64,000 nt of DNA from Ferdinandcohnia sp047238305 (GTDB lineage Bacteria > Bacillota > Bacilli > Bacillales > Bacillaceae_L), in the NCBI RefSeq assembly GCF_047238305.1, contig NZ_JBDFMO010000001.1, positions 2,728,001 through 2,792,000 of the forward strand, given 5' to 3'. Under the pieces are notes generated by a model. It did no database searches. It was not told the DNA's origin and was given only the letters and a program-made list of their open reading frames with translations. This document shows, in pieces, positions 8,204 to 16,477 of the stretch. Each line of letters begins with the position of its first letter. The stretch's first letter is position 1. Made by a program: the position numbers and the translations under genes.

Positions 8204-9280
8204 TTGAGTGAAATCGAACACCTCGGTGATCAATTGATCGAGGATGCTTGGTCAATGAGTGCATCTGATATTCATTTTGTCCCCAAAATCAATGATGCCA
8301 TGATCCAATACCGACTCGATAGTGATTTATTTAATAAGCAAACGGTCCCAAAAGATGTTTGCGAACGCTTGATTTCCCATTATAAGTTCCTTGCTGGAAT
8401 GGATATTGGAGAAAGGAGAAGACCACAAAATGGGGCGATAACCCTAAATCTCAAAGGAGTAACCATTAACCTTCGATTGTCTACACTGCCCACACCTTAC
8501 AACGAAAGTCTAGTCATACGTATCCTACCTGAAACACCATCTCATTCTCTTGCAAATTTATCGCTTTTTCCAAACATGACAACTAAATTGCTCTCCCTTT
8601 TGAAGCATTCACATGGCCTTATCATCTTCACAGGTCCGACAGGCTCAGGCAAGTCTACCACCCTCTATTCCTTACTGCACGCAACGAAGAAGATTTTCAA
8701 CCGAAATATTATTACATTAGAGGATCCAATCGAAAAAAGAAGTGAAGATGTCCTACAGGTTCAGGTGAACGAGAAGGCAGGAATCACCTATGCCCATGGT
8801 TTGAAGGCAATTTTGCGGCATGATCCCGATATTATAATGGTAGGCGAAATCCGGGATACTGAAACAGCTAAAATTGCAGTACGCGCAGCTCTCACGGGTC
8901 ATTTGGTGCTGTCAACGATGCATACAAGAGATTCAAAGGGTGCGATTTATCGGCTGTTAGAATTTGACGTATCCTTGCAGGAAATTGAACAAACCTTAAT
9001 TGCCATCGCAGCACAAAGGCTTGTTGATCTAAAATGTCCATATTGTGAAGGGAAATGTTCACCGCTTTGTAAGAAGTATCGAAAAGTTAGAAGGGTAGGT
9101 GTGTACGAGCTTCTGAACGGACATGCCTTAACGGAAGTAATGAAGGAAGCAAGGGGTGACCAAGCAGAGTATCACTACGAAAAATTAAAAGATGTCATTA
9201 AAAAAGGAATTGCCCTTGGATACTTATATCCGGATGCGTTAGAAAGATGGGTTGTCAATGATGACAAAGAAAGGAAATAA
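8204..9280 (+). CDS. comGA: Competence pilus assembly ATPase ComGA
   Basis: Secretion-type hexameric ATPase that drives assembly of the competence pseudopilus and is needed for DNA binding and uptake; peripheral membrane protein. Visible motifs in order: Walker A GPTGSGKST (about residues 144-152), Asp box LEDPIE, Walker B IIMVGEIRD, His box GHLVLSTMHT, and a zinc site CPYCEGKCSPLC. 358 residues, normal. TTG start with AAAAGGAGTGAG upstream. First gene of comGA-GB-GC/GD-GE-GF-GG, where successive genes overlap or nearly touch. In B. subtilis the operon is switched on by ComK; I could not find convincing paired ComK boxes in the 120 bases upstream. Confidence 0.95.
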   Translation: MSEIEHLGDQLIEDAWSMSASDIHFVPKINDAMIQYRLDSDLFNKQTVPKDVCERLISHYKFLAGMDIGERRRPQNGAITLNLKGVTINLRLSTLPTPYNESLVIRILPETPSHSLANLSLFPNMTTKLLSLLKHSHGLIIFTGPTGSGKSTTLYSLLHATKKIFNRNIITLEDPIEKRSEDVLQVQVNEKAGITYAHGLKAILRHDPDIIMVGEIRDTETAKIAVRAALTGHLVLSTMHTRDSKGAIYRLLEFDVSLQEIEQTLIAIAAQRLVDLKCPYCEGKCSPLCKKYRKVRRVGVYELLNGHALTEVMKEARGDQAEYHYEKLKDVIKKGIALGYLYPDALERWVVNDDKERK

Positions 9281-10301
9281 AAATTGGACATTAAAAGAAC
9301 AGTCCTTATATTTAAGTAGAATTGGGGACCTACTTGACCAAGGCTATTCTTTTGAACATGCATCACAATTTTTACTTTTTCAGCTTCCGAAAAAACATAG
9401 TCAAGATGTGACCTCCATTATTGAAACCTGTAAACAAGGTGAATCTTTGTACACAGCCTTCAGCAAAGTCGGCTTTCACAAGGATATTTTAGGTTATATT
9501 TATTTTGCTGAGCAGCATGGTGATGTTTCATTTGCACTTCGTGAAGGAAGTGCGATGCTACAAAAAAAGCTGAACCATCTTGATAAAGGAAAAAAGCTCA
9601 TTCGCTATCCATTAGCCCTTTTGTTATTTGTTGGTTTTATGTTCACGATGATTGAAAAAATTCTATTACCACAGTTTGAAAGCCTATTTACCTCCATGAG
9701 TTATGAACAAACGTTGATTTCCAAGCTTTTAGTAAGGCTCCCAGAACTAAATCGATATTTGTTCCTCATTATCGGTTTACTAATAATCATTAGCCTCGCG
9801 TATTATTTTCTTCATTTTCAAAAAAGACCTCCCGTTGAAAAAATGAAGCTACTCTTAAAGATACCCATTTTAAAAAAAGTAATGATTATGTATAATTCCC
9901 ATTTCTTTTCTGTACAGCTCAGTAATTTGTTAAAAGGCGGATTATCGATTTTTCAAGCTTTAACCATGTTTGAGCAGCAACTTCACTCGCCGTTTTTTCG
10001 AGAAGAAGCAAAAGAAATGAAGATGCTATTGAGAGCGGGTAACCGTTTTGAAGAAATTTTGAGAGTACGAAAGTATTACGAAGCAGATTTAGCGATGATT
10101 ATTCTGCATGGTCAATCAAATGGAAACTTAGCAAGCGAACTCCAGCACTATAGTCAATATGTTATGGAAAAAGCCGAGGAAAAAGTGACAAGATTATTAG
10201 CGATTGTACAACCAATTTTATTTGTGATTATTGGAGTCATCATCATGCTCATGTATGGGGCCATCATGATTCCAATGTTTCAGCTATTAAACGGAATATA
10301 G
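9258..10301 (+). CDS. comGB: Competence pilus inner-membrane platform protein ComGB
   Basis: GspF/PilC-family polytopic membrane protein that works with ComGA as the assembly platform. It has the usual two cytosolic GspF repeats around membrane segments LIRYPLALLLFVGFMFTM, YLFLIIGLLIIISLAYYFL and the C-terminal LAIVQPILFVIIGVIIMLMYGAIM. About 347 residues. The gene overlaps the end of comGA; ATG 9258 or 9261 and an upstream TTG 9252 are all possible, and I prefer 9258 for spacing from GATGGG. Confidence 0.93.
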   Translation: MMTKKGNKNWTLKEQSLYLSRIGDLLDQGYSFEHASQFLLFQLPKKHSQDVTSIIETCKQGESLYTAFSKVGFHKDILGYIYFAEQHGDVSFALREGSAMLQKKLNHLDKGKKLIRYPLALLLFVGFMFTMIEKILLPQFESLFTSMSYEQTLISKLLVRLPELNRYLFLIIGLLIIISLAYYFLHFQKRPPVEKMKLLLKIPILKKVMIMYNSHFFSVQLSNLLKGGLSIFQALTMFEQQLHSPFFREEAKEMKMLLRAGNRFEEILRVRKYYEADLAMIILHGQSNGNLASELQHYSQYVMEKAEEKVTRLLAIVQPILFVIIGVIIMLMYGAIMIPMFQLLNGI

Positions 10302-10315
10302 AAAGGAAGAATTAA

Positions 10316-11071
10316 TTGAAACTTAACAATCAAAAGGGGTTTACCCTTGTAGAAATGTTAGTTGTATTATTAGTTGTATCGATCCTGCTCTTGATAACGG
10401 TACCTAATGTGACAAAGCATAATTCTGTCATTAAGAATAAGGGATGTGAGGCAATGATCAAAATGGTTGAGGCGCAGGTGCAAGCTTATGAGATGGAGGA
10501 GGGCCATGATCTATTAACATCGTTGGATCCGTTAGCAACTGGCGGATATTTTAAGAGTAATGAGGTCCCTGCCTGTCCTAATGGAGACATAATCAAGATG
10601 GATTCAGATCTAAAATTGTTCATGAAAAGCCTACCAGTTAATGAAAAAGGCTTCACCTTAATCGAAGCATTGCTTGTCCTTTCTATCGTCATCATTATTT
10701 CCTCAATTGGTCTTCTACAGCTTAGACCCCTCCATGAATCGAAAAAAATGGATCAATTTCTAGAGCAGCTTCAAAACGATATTTTTTTAAGTCAGCAGTA
10801 TGCAATCAGCAATAGTGAGCCGGCCACACTGTATTTTAGTTCGAGTGGCTCATATTATCGGCTAACAAAGGGGGATTCGCAGGTAGCATTCATTATTCGA
10901 AAAATTGATCCTGCCATCCACATTCAATTTACAACGCTTGGTCAGAAATTAGTTTTTACAAGTAATGGAAATATCCGGCGTGCTGGTGAAATTAGATTTC
11001 GATATAAAGAGAGTGTCTATATTGTCACGTTCTTATTAGGAAAGGGTAGGTTTTATGTTAGTAAAGGATAA
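10316..11071 (+). CDS. comGC/comGD: ComGC-ComGD prepilin fusion
   Basis: One uninterrupted frame of 251 codons holds both competence prepilins. Residues 1 to about 102 are ComGC, the major pseudopilin: prepilin peptidase site QKG/FTLVE at 8-9, hydrophobic stem, and the two Cys (KGCEAM, PACPNG) that form a disulfide in B. subtilis ComGC. From Met103 (ATG 10622) the ComGD half follows: NEKG/FTLIE with its own stem, then the minor pseudopilin globular part. These are normally two genes of about 100 and 145 codons. No stop lies between them, and no clear ribosome site precedes ATG 10622. Either a true fusion cut by ComC at two sites, independent internal initiation, or a one-base sequence error. 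TTG start with GAAAGGAAG upstream. Confidence 0.85.
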   Translation: MKLNNQKGFTLVEMLVVLLVVSILLLITVPNVTKHNSVIKNKGCEAMIKMVEAQVQAYEMEEGHDLLTSLDPLATGGYFKSNEVPACPNGDIIKMDSDLKLFMKSLPVNEKGFTLIEALLVLSIVIIISSIGLLQLRPLHESKKMDQFLEQLQNDIFLSQQYAISNSEPATLYFSSSGSYYRLTKGDSQVAFIIRKIDPAIHIQFTTLGQKLVFTSNGNIRRAGEIRFRYKESVYIVTFLLGKGRFYVSKG

Positions 11072-11393
11072 ACGGGGATTTACGATGGTAGAGATGCTTC
11101 TGTCAGTATCCATCTGGCTAATGCTTTGTGTGACGCTTCTTCCGCAGTTAATGCTTATCATTACAGAACGAAGGAATACAGAAATTTTTAATATAGGAAC
11201 TCAATTACTTTCGGAAGAACTACAAAAAGAGTATAACGGTGAATCATCAATAAATCACTTGGTGAAATACGGGGTTACCTACAAATTTTCAAAAAATTTT
11301 AGTGAGAAGTTTCAAAAGTGGGAGCTTTGTGTTACTTGGGAGGACAAGCTTTCAAGAACGTATGAAAGATGTGGATTTCTAAATGGCGAGTAA
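11055..11393 (+). CDS. comGE: Competence minor pseudopilin ComGE
   Basis: 112-residue minor pseudopilin with prepilin peptidase motif DKRG/FTMVEM at residues 5-13 and a hydrophobic stem LLSVSIWLMLCVTLLPQLMLI. Two Cys (WELCVTW and ERCGF) may form a disulfide outside the membrane. It overlaps the end of comGD and the start of comGF, which suggests translational coupling. Confidence 0.85.
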   Translation: MLVKDKRGFTMVEMLLSVSIWLMLCVTLLPQLMLIITERRNTEIFNIGTQLLSEELQKEYNGESSINHLVKYGVTYKFSKNFSEKFQKWELCVTWEDKLSRTYERCGFLNGE

Positions 11394-11817
11394 TGAAAAG
11401 GGTTTTACATTTGTTGAAATGCTCGTCACCTTTTCAATCCTTCTTGTCATTCTTGGATTTATTGCACCATTCCTGAGTGTAATTTATCGAGATAATGGGG
11501 AACAATTTAACAAGTTAGAATGGCAAATCCTAATTCAACAAATGAAAATGGAAATCCGTGAAGCGAGAGATATTACCGTTTCAAGTGGTGAGTCTTTGTC
11601 TTTTTATAATGCAGCGGGTGATGTAGTAAGATTTGAAAAATATACAGATAAAATAAGAAGAAGGGTAAATTCAAAAGGGCATGAATTGCTACTCCAACAT
11701 ATCACAGCTGTTACATTTGAACCAAAAATCAATGGCTTTTTAATTACAGTTGTGACGGTTGATGGTAAGACGTATCAAGCCTTAATCTCATCCCTAACAT
11801 CAGTGGAGGTTAATTAA
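11383..11817 (+). CDS. comGF: Competence minor pseudopilin ComGF
   Basis: 144-residue protein of the ComGF family. Type III signal NEKG/FTFVEML near the N terminus, then a hydrophobic stem TFSILLVILGFIAPFL and a globular part with SLSFYNAAGDVVRFE. It overlaps comGE by 11 bases, and its last base is the first base of comGG. Confidence 0.85.
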   Translation: MASNEKGFTFVEMLVTFSILLVILGFIAPFLSVIYRDNGEQFNKLEWQILIQQMKMEIREARDITVSSGESLSFYNAAGDVVRFEKYTDKIRRRVNSKGHELLLQHITAVTFEPKINGFLITVVTVDGKTYQALISSLTSVEVN

Positions 11818-12203
11818 TGATGAAAAATGAAAAGGGTTTTATCCTGCCGGTTACCATCGCGATTTCATTTTTGTTTTTTCTCGTTTTTACCTCTCAGGTC
11901 AATGCTTTTCTGACGGAAAAAGCCTTCTCAAAGGAAACGGAAGAAATTTTAATTTTGGAGAATCTAATGCAACTGGGAGTAGGAGACATGAAGGAAATAT
12001 TATGGGGTGAAGTAGAAAGCAAAGAATTAACGGGCTCATTCAATTATCCAAAAGGGATCATCACCTATAACGTTTCACCCGCAACAATAACAACATCGTA
12101 TATTACTTTAATATGTAAGACAAATGAACAACGTAAAAGCAGTGCACGCTTTGTGTACGATTATGAAACAAAAGAGATTAGCTCTTGGCTAGATTTACGC
12201 TAG
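11817..12203 (+). CDS. comGG: Competence minor pseudopilin ComGG
   Basis: 128-residue last pseudopilin of the operon. NEKGFILPVTIAISFLFFLVF gives a type IV-like stem; the usual FTxxE motif is replaced by FILP, as is common in ComGG, which lacks the canonical Glu5. ATG 11817 overlaps the comGF stop; ATG 11820 is an alternative start. C-terminal part ends SSWLDLR. Confidence 0.82.
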   Translation: MMKNEKGFILPVTIAISFLFFLVFTSQVNAFLTEKAFSKETEEILILENLMQLGVGDMKEILWGEVESKELTGSFNYPKGIITYNVSPATITTSYITLICKTNEQRKSSARFVYDYETKEISSWLDLR

Positions 12204-12276
12204 AACAAATTTTTGTGGTTACATTTATATCATGGTGGAAATAATAACATTAAGGCTCGAAAAGGTAGGTGTCATT

Positions 12277-12468
12277 ATGTCTACAAACGATTATGTGAAA
12301 TTTGTAACCCAACAGTTTGTCAAGTTTATAGACCAACCGAAAGAAGTTCGGAAAGCTACGAGGCAACAGCGTAAGGAAGAACAGGCTCCATTAACAAATC
12401 GGTGGTTTGGAATTTTGCCATTAGCTGTATCGCTTATGTTTAAGAAGAAGAAAAAAAGAGGGAGCTGA
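12277..12468 (+). CDS. yqzE: YqzE family small protein
   Basis: 63-residue basic protein starting MSTNDYVKFVTQQFVKFI. It has an amphipathic N-terminal part, a central WFGILPLAVSLMF hydrophobic stretch and a lysine-rich tail KKKKKRGS. It follows comGG as in B. subtilis; function unknown. The start at 12277 fits AAAGGTAGGTG upstream. An in-frame ATG at 12232 has no ribosome site. Confidence 0.82.
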   Translation: MSTNDYVKFVTQQFVKFIDQPKEVRKATRQQRKEEQAPLTNRWFGILPLAVSLMFKKKKKRGS

Positions 12469-12491
12469 CTTTGGTCGTCAGCTCTCTTTTT
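12459..12491 (+). terminator. Terminator of the comG-yqzE operon
   Basis: Stem AGAGGGAGCTGAC / GTCAGCTCTCTTTTT with loop TTTGGTC; overlaps the last codons of yqzE. Confidence 0.85.
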
Positions 12492-12648
12492 GCTGAAGTA
12501 TATCCCAGGCACCATCAGCTTTCTGATCTATGCTATTCGCTTCGGAATGTTTTTTAAAAACAAAATTTACTACTAGTCGTTTCTATTCACAACCTGAAAT
12601 TAGTATGATAGAGTAATAGGTACTTATAAAGTAGGAGTGACAGGTTAG

Positions 12649-13671
12649 ATGACTACAAAAGAAGAAAAAATTGTTGATCAGTTGAATCGACCTTTACGTG
12701 ATTTGCGTATTTCTGTCACAGATCAATGTAATTTCCGTTGCTCTTATTGTATGCCTAAAGAAATCTTTGGAGATGATTATTCATTCTTACCGCAAGGAGA
12801 ATTATTATCCTTTTTTGAAATAGAAACGTTGACAAGAAGTTTTGTCAAACTAGGTGTGCAAAAGATTCGGTTAACCGGTGGAGAACCTTTAGTAAGAAAA
12901 AATGTCCATGAGCTTGTTGAGCGTTTAACTCATATAGAAGGTATTGAAGATATTGCACTCACAACAAACGGGGTATTTTTACCGAAATATGCAAAGCAAT
13001 TAAAGGAAGCAGGGCTTCAGCGTGTAAATGTAAGCCTTGATGCAATTGACAATGATATATTTAAAGGAATGAATGGTCGTTTAGTTGGCGTGAAACCTGT
13101 ACTAAAAGGAATTGAAGCCGCACAGGATGCAGGACTCCTTGTGAAAATGAACATGGTCGTTCAAAAAGGCAAAAATGATTCGCAAATTTTACCGATGGCT
13201 CGATATTTTAAAGAAAAGGGTATTACCCTTCGCTTCATTGAATTTATGGATGTTGGTACGACAAACGGTTGGAATTTCGATCAGGTCGTTTCGAAAAAAG
13301 AGATTCACGACCTCATCAACAGTGAAATGCCATTGGAACCAGTAGATGCCGAGTATTTCGGTGAAGTAGCAAAACGATATCGTTATGTGGGGACAGAAGT
13401 GGAAATCGGATTCATCTCATCTGTTACAGAATCCTTCTGTTCAAGCTGTACAAGAGCAAGAATTTCCGCAGATGGTAAGCTATATACTTGTCTGTTCGCA
13501 ACAGCGGGGCATGATTTAAAATCATTAGTTCGTTCGGGTGTATCCGAGAGTGATATTGATGAAGCACTAAAATCAGTATGGCAGGCAAGACGTGATCGTT
13601 ACTCAGATGAACGTACAGAGGAAACGGCGAAAAAACGCAAGAAAATTGAAATGTCATATATTGGTGGGTAA
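12649..13671 (+). CDS. moaA: GTP 3',8-cyclase MoaA
   Basis: Radical SAM enzyme for the first step of molybdenum cofactor synthesis, conversion of GTP to 3',8-cyclo-GTP, in the cytosol. The N-terminal radical SAM cluster site CNFRCSYC (C-x3-C-x2-C) is near residue 27, followed by the SAM-binding RLTGGEP. The second C-terminal 4Fe-4S site is FCSSCTRARISADGKLYTC. 340 residues, normal; ends in SYIGG, the conserved GG tail that MoaA needs. Monocistronic between two terminators; other Moco genes are not in this window. It is not at this place in B. subtilis, so it is a local insertion between yqzE and yqzG. Confidence 0.95.
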   Translation: MTTKEEKIVDQLNRPLRDLRISVTDQCNFRCSYCMPKEIFGDDYSFLPQGELLSFFEIETLTRSFVKLGVQKIRLTGGEPLVRKNVHELVERLTHIEGIEDIALTTNGVFLPKYAKQLKEAGLQRVNVSLDAIDNDIFKGMNGRLVGVKPVLKGIEAAQDAGLLVKMNMVVQKGKNDSQILPMARYFKEKGITLRFIEFMDVGTTNGWNFDQVVSKKEIHDLINSEMPLEPVDAEYFGEVAKRYRYVGTEVEIGFISSVTESFCSSCTRARISADGKLYTCLFATAGHDLKSLVRSGVSESDIDEALKSVWQARRDRYSDERTEETAKKRKKIEMSYIGG

Positions 13672-13676
13672 ATGGA

Positions 13677-13711
13677 AAGAGGTGCTTCGTAAATGCAGCA
13701 CCTCTTTTTAT
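13677..13711. terminator. Bidirectional terminator between moaA and the DUF2512 gene
   Basis: Stem AAGAGGTGCT / AGCACCTCTTTTT with loop TCGTAAATGC. Confidence 0.85.
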
Positions 13712-13716
13712 TATAA

Positions 13717-14082
13717 TCATGCCGTTGATCTCTCGGTCCTACCTGACCTTATTAACCAACGGTGAATAGGTATTTCAACTAATGTAATGACCAGAGCTGT
13801 TAAGATTGCGCCCCATAGGGTCACTCTTGCACCATCGTAAAACATAGTAAGAAAATATACTACAAGTGCTGCTGTAACAAAATCGGCTATATCTGTCATT
13901 ACTGTTGTATCTCTTCTAAGCATCATTCTTTCCATTAGGTAACCAATAATGGCTAACAGTACTCCAATACCGATTGGCTGATACCATGCCACTAAATCAA
14001 AACTATTAAAAATGCCAGAACAAATAGCTACAACCAAAGGTAATAAAATAATCTTCATAATAAATCCAGTCATAGCATTCAC
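13717..14082 (-). CDS. DUF2512 family four-span membrane protein (YndM-like)
   Basis: 121-residue integral membrane protein with four predicted spans: IMKIILLPLVVAICSGIF, IGIGVLLAIIGYLME, DIADFVTAALVVYFLTMFY and LWGAILTALVITLVEIPIH. Layout and the C-terminal HRWLIRSG fit the DUF2512 family of Bacillus, whose role is unknown. AAGGAGGTG lies five bases before the ATG at 14082. Confidence 0.75.
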   Translation of the reverse strand: MNAMTGFIMKIILLPLVVAICSGIFNSFDLVAWYQPIGIGVLLAIIGYLMERMMLRRDTTVMTDIADFVTAALVVYFLTMFYDGARVTLWGAILTALVITLVEIPIHRWLIRSGRTERSTA

Positions 14083-14130
14083 ACCTCCTTAAGAGATATT
14101 TTTTACATAAGAAGAAAAGAATATGTAATT

Positions 14131-14475
14131 TTAACGATCCGTTTCTACAACGGTGATGTTTTTTACTCTCTCCGTATCTGGTTCAAAGGTGATATTTACA
14201 AGAACACCGAACTCTCGATTATCTTGTTTTAACCAAAGCTTAAAACGTTCTACATACATGCCATTTTTCTTATATCTTCCAACATGTAAATAATCTACAA
14301 TTTGGGCAGATGGGTATCGTTTTTGTGTTTCTTCCATCGCGAGCCTTCCCCATTTTGCATATTCAGGTACCGGTTTTTTAGATTCGGCTGTAGTAATGGA
14401 GGAATCATTCAAGAGAAAAACAGTAGGGGATAACAACAAACTTAAACAGCACCCAATCAATATTTTCCGTAACAT
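14131..14475 (-). CDS. yqzG: Secreted DUF3889 protein YqzG
   Basis: About 114-residue exported protein. N-terminal signal peptide MLRKILIGCCLSLLLSPTVFLL, then the family core YAKWGRLAMEETQKRYPSAQIVDYLHVGR and FGVLVNITFEPDTERV, ending VVETDR. Function unknown. In B. subtilis yqzG lies between yqzE and tapA, so this gene marks the left edge of the interval where tapA-sipW-tasA is expected but missing. The start at 14475 fits GCGAGG nine bases upstream; GTG 14484 is less likely. Confidence 0.82.
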   Translation of the reverse strand: MLRKILIGCCLSLLLSPTVFLLNDSSITTAESKKPVPEYAKWGRLAMEETQKRYPSAQIVDYLHVGRYKKNGMYVERFKLWLKQDNREFGVLVNITFEPDTERVKNITVVETDR

Positions 14476-14581
14476 GACAAACACCTCGCTTTACACTTAG
14501 ATTTCCCATCTAAACGGTAAAATTATGCAGATGAAATGGGAATGTATGGTATTATGTATTATGAAAAAAGGGGGAGTGTTG

Positions 14582-15196
14582 ATGAGAAGGCCATTAAAAA
14601 ACTTTATTTGTGTTTTTGTTTTACTTACTTTGTTTGCATGTAGTACGGAATATGCTGCCAAAAATCCAAAAGATGGTGTGCTTACTCCAGTCAAACAAAA
14701 TGAAAGGAATACACAAATTATTAGTTCACTCGGTTTTGATACATTGTTAATGTACGACCTTGATATAAAAAACGAAGACATCAAAATGATTCATCTTTGG
14801 ATTGAACATTATAAGAATGGGGAAAAACAAGAAGATCTCTTAAAGGGTGCAACCGGTACGAGTGAAAAAATGACAGTAGCCGCTTCAAAACTGGACTTCA
14901 AGATAGATGATTCTACTACCTATTCACGTTGGACTTACTCCGTAGCTGATGGAACCGCGATATCAACATTTGAGTCATTACTATATAAAGAAAATTTAGG
15001 AATGGGTCAAACATGGGTAGACGATACAATAAAACTAGAAGCAGAAAAACCAATTACCTTAGCATTAATCGCAAGGAATGATGGAAATGGTGTTAGAATT
15101 GGACTAGAAGATGAAGTGATAAAGGATACAATTAAAGATAGTGATGAAGTATTTGTCATAAAAGCGATGATTAGCATAAAAGAAGATTACCAATGA
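14582..15196 (+). CDS. Predicted lipoprotein of unknown function
   Basis: 204 residues. Signal peptide with lipobox LLTLFAC gives a lipid-anchored extracellular protein. The mature part begins STEYAAKNPKDG and has no family I recognise; VWIEHYKNGEK-like and SADGTAISTF-like strands suggest a small beta-rich domain. The start at 14582 follows GGGGGAGTG; upstream in-frame ATGs lack a ribosome site. Together with the next lipoprotein it opens the accessory interval. Each has its own near-identical terminator. Confidence 0.6.
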   Translation: MRRPLKNFICVFVLLTLFACSTEYAAKNPKDGVLTPVKQNERNTQIISSLGFDTLLMYDLDIKNEDIKMIHLWIEHYKNGEKQEDLLKGATGTSEKMTVAASKLDFKIDDSTTYSRWTYSVADGTAISTFESLLYKENLGMGQTWVDDTIKLEAEKPITLALIARNDGNGVRIGLEDEVIKDTIKDSDEVFVIKAMISIKEDYQ

Positions 15197-15198
15197 GA

Positions 15199-15229
15199 AG
15201 CGATCCGTTTTGGGTCGCTTTTTTTACGT
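15199..15229 (+). terminator. Terminator after first lipoprotein
   Basis: Stem AAGCGATCC / GGGTCGCTTTTTTT with loop GTTTT (one G-U pair). Confidence 0.8.
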
Positions 15230-15297
15230 GCTGTATGATATGTCCAGCAAACGCACATATTATCATTATGTGGAATGATGTAATGGGAGGAAAGATC

Positions 15298-15897
15298 ATG
15301 CGGAAACAACTATTTTTTATGTTGATTATCCTATTAAGTGTATCCCTACTTGTTAGCTGTAAGGGTGATGACAAAGCTAAAGAAAAAAAAGACGAAGCTG
15401 AAACAAAAATTCAACAAGTGGAAGATAAAATAATCAACCTAGGCTCATTAGGGTTCACAACAGATGACCTCGTAAAAAATTGGAATGAAGCTCAAGCAGT
15501 AATGAACGATTCCGATAAAATTGACCAAATAACTATAAGAAATGGAGAGTTTAAACACGATGTTAATGATGGAATGATTCTCGAAGGAATTGTAAATGAA
15601 ACAACCAATGAGGTCATTCGATTATCAATCGTGAAAAAAGACCAAGAAGCAGATAACCTCAATACAACCTTAGACAAATATGAGGACACAATCGCTGCCT
15701 TCTTCTTATTGGTTGCAGTAACAAACACAGAAGAGGCTGTCAAAGACCAGGACATCGGAAAAGTCACATATAAGTTAGGCCTCCTTCGTGACAAGGATAA
15801 AAAAATCAACGGAACCGCTACACTAAACAATGTTACATATAAGGCGGAGGAAAATGAGCGGGGATTGGTGTTGTCGGCGGTGGAGAAGACAGATTAA
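15298..15897 (+). CDS. Predicted lipoprotein of unknown function
   Basis: 199 residues with signal peptide MRKQLFFMLIILLSVSLLVSC; lipobox LLVSC. The charged mature N terminus KGDDKAKEKKDEAETKIQQVEDKI could form a short coiled coil. The remainder contains MILEGIVNETTNEVIRLSIV and an Ala/Phe-rich helix TIAAFFLLVAVTNTEEAV. No recognised family. GGGAGGAAAG precedes the ATG at 15298; an upstream GTG-ATG frame from 15193 overlaps a terminator and is unlikely. Confidence 0.6.
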   Translation: MRKQLFFMLIILLSVSLLVSCKGDDKAKEKKDEAETKIQQVEDKIINLGSLGFTTDDLVKNWNEAQAVMNDSDKIDQITIRNGEFKHDVNDGMILEGIVNETTNEVIRLSIVKKDQEADNLNTTLDKYEDTIAAFFLLVAVTNTEEAVKDQDIGKVTYKLGLLRDKDKKINGTATLNNVTYKAEENERGLVLSAVEKTD

Positions 15898-15905
15898 TTA
15901 ATAGT

Positions 15906-15935
15906 GAAAGCGACCCGTGGTGGGTCGCTTTTTCT
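15906..15935. terminator. Terminator between lipoprotein gene and the sinI-like gene
   Basis: Stem AAAGCGACCC / GGGTCGCTTTTTC, loop GTGGT. A-rich left side also makes it usable for the converging minus-strand regulator unit. Confidence 0.8.
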
Positions 15936-15937
15936 TT

Positions 15938-16063
15938 TCAATATGACTTTAATTTTCCATGAAAGAAAGCTTGTACCTCTTCGATGGTAAGGCCAAGTTT
16001 CTTTGCTTCAATCAACAGCTTTATCCATTCTGGATCTAGATTCATTGTTTTGTTCAGTATCAT
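15938..16063 (-). CDS. SinI-like antirepressor domain, overlapping the slrR-like gene
   Basis: A 41-codon frame on the minus strand that overlaps the 3' end of the SinR-like gene by 56 bases in another frame. It contains LDPEWIKLLIEAKKLGLTIE then EVQAFF, the SinI dimerisation hook (compare LDQEWVDLILEALDMGISVN in the other sinI copy of this window). GTGGGGG stands about six bases before ATG 16063, so separate translation is plausible. SinI proteins bind SinR and free it from DNA. It may be an SlrA/SinI equivalent, or the split-off C-terminal domain of an SlrR-type protein, since SlrR combines a SinR-like and a SinI-like part. Confidence 0.72.
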   Translation of the reverse strand: MILNKTMNLDPEWIKLLIEAKKLGLTIEEVQAFFHGKLKSY

Positions 16064-16442
16064 GATTTCCCCCACTTTTAGTCGAACTTTTCATTCTGTC
16101 CTCTTGTTGATTTTGCCAATTCCGGAATCGTACAAAGTTTTGAAATTCACGAAAATCCTCTTTACTTAGTCCTTCATCAACCGCTTTTTGTAACAGGGTA
16201 GTCCACTCATTATCTAACATGTCATCTGAGTAAGCTGTACTTTTTTCTTCCTTACCTAATAAAAACTCCACACTTGTATCTAGCGTCTCAGCTATTTTAG
16301 TTATAAACTGTAGAGAAGGATTCTTTTGAACATCACGCTCTATGTAACTTAAATAAGATTTTGAAACACCAGCACGTTTTGCGAGCTCAGTTATTGAATA
16401 TCGTTTCTTCCTCCTTAATAGCCTAATTCTCTCACCGATCAT
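16008..16442 (-). CDS. slrR: SinR/SlrR-like XRE-family biofilm regulator
   Basis: 144-residue DNA-binding regulator. Residues 1-66 are an HTH_3 domain: MIGERIRLLRRKKRYSITEL, AKRAGVSKSYLSYIERDVQK, NPSLQFI. Next comes a SinI-like dimerisation stretch LDNEWTTLLQKAVDEGLSKE DFREF, as in SinR. The tail (about 35 residues, rich in Ser, Asn and Arg) looks non-conserved. In B. subtilis slrR lies divergently upstream of epsA, the same place as here, so SlrR is the best name, but it is also close to SinR. Two SinR-type boxes overlie its likely promoter (16478-16514), which suggests autoregulation. Overlaps a SinI-like frame at its 3' end. Confidence 0.8.
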   Translation of the reverse strand: MIGERIRLLRRKKRYSITELAKRAGVSKSYLSYIERDVQKNPSLQFITKIAETLDTSVEFLLGKEEKSTAYSDDMLDNEWTTLLQKAVDEGLSKEDFREFQNFVRFRNWQNQQEDRMKSSTKSGGNHDTEQNNESRSRMDKAVD

Positions 16443-16477
16443 CTACCTTCTCCTCATTATTTAAGATTTCTTAATAT

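Noticed and set aside
15984..16169. Plus-strand 61-codon frame inside the slrR/sinI-like region
   Set aside because: Overlaps two SinR/SinI-family frames on the other strand that have clear family motifs.
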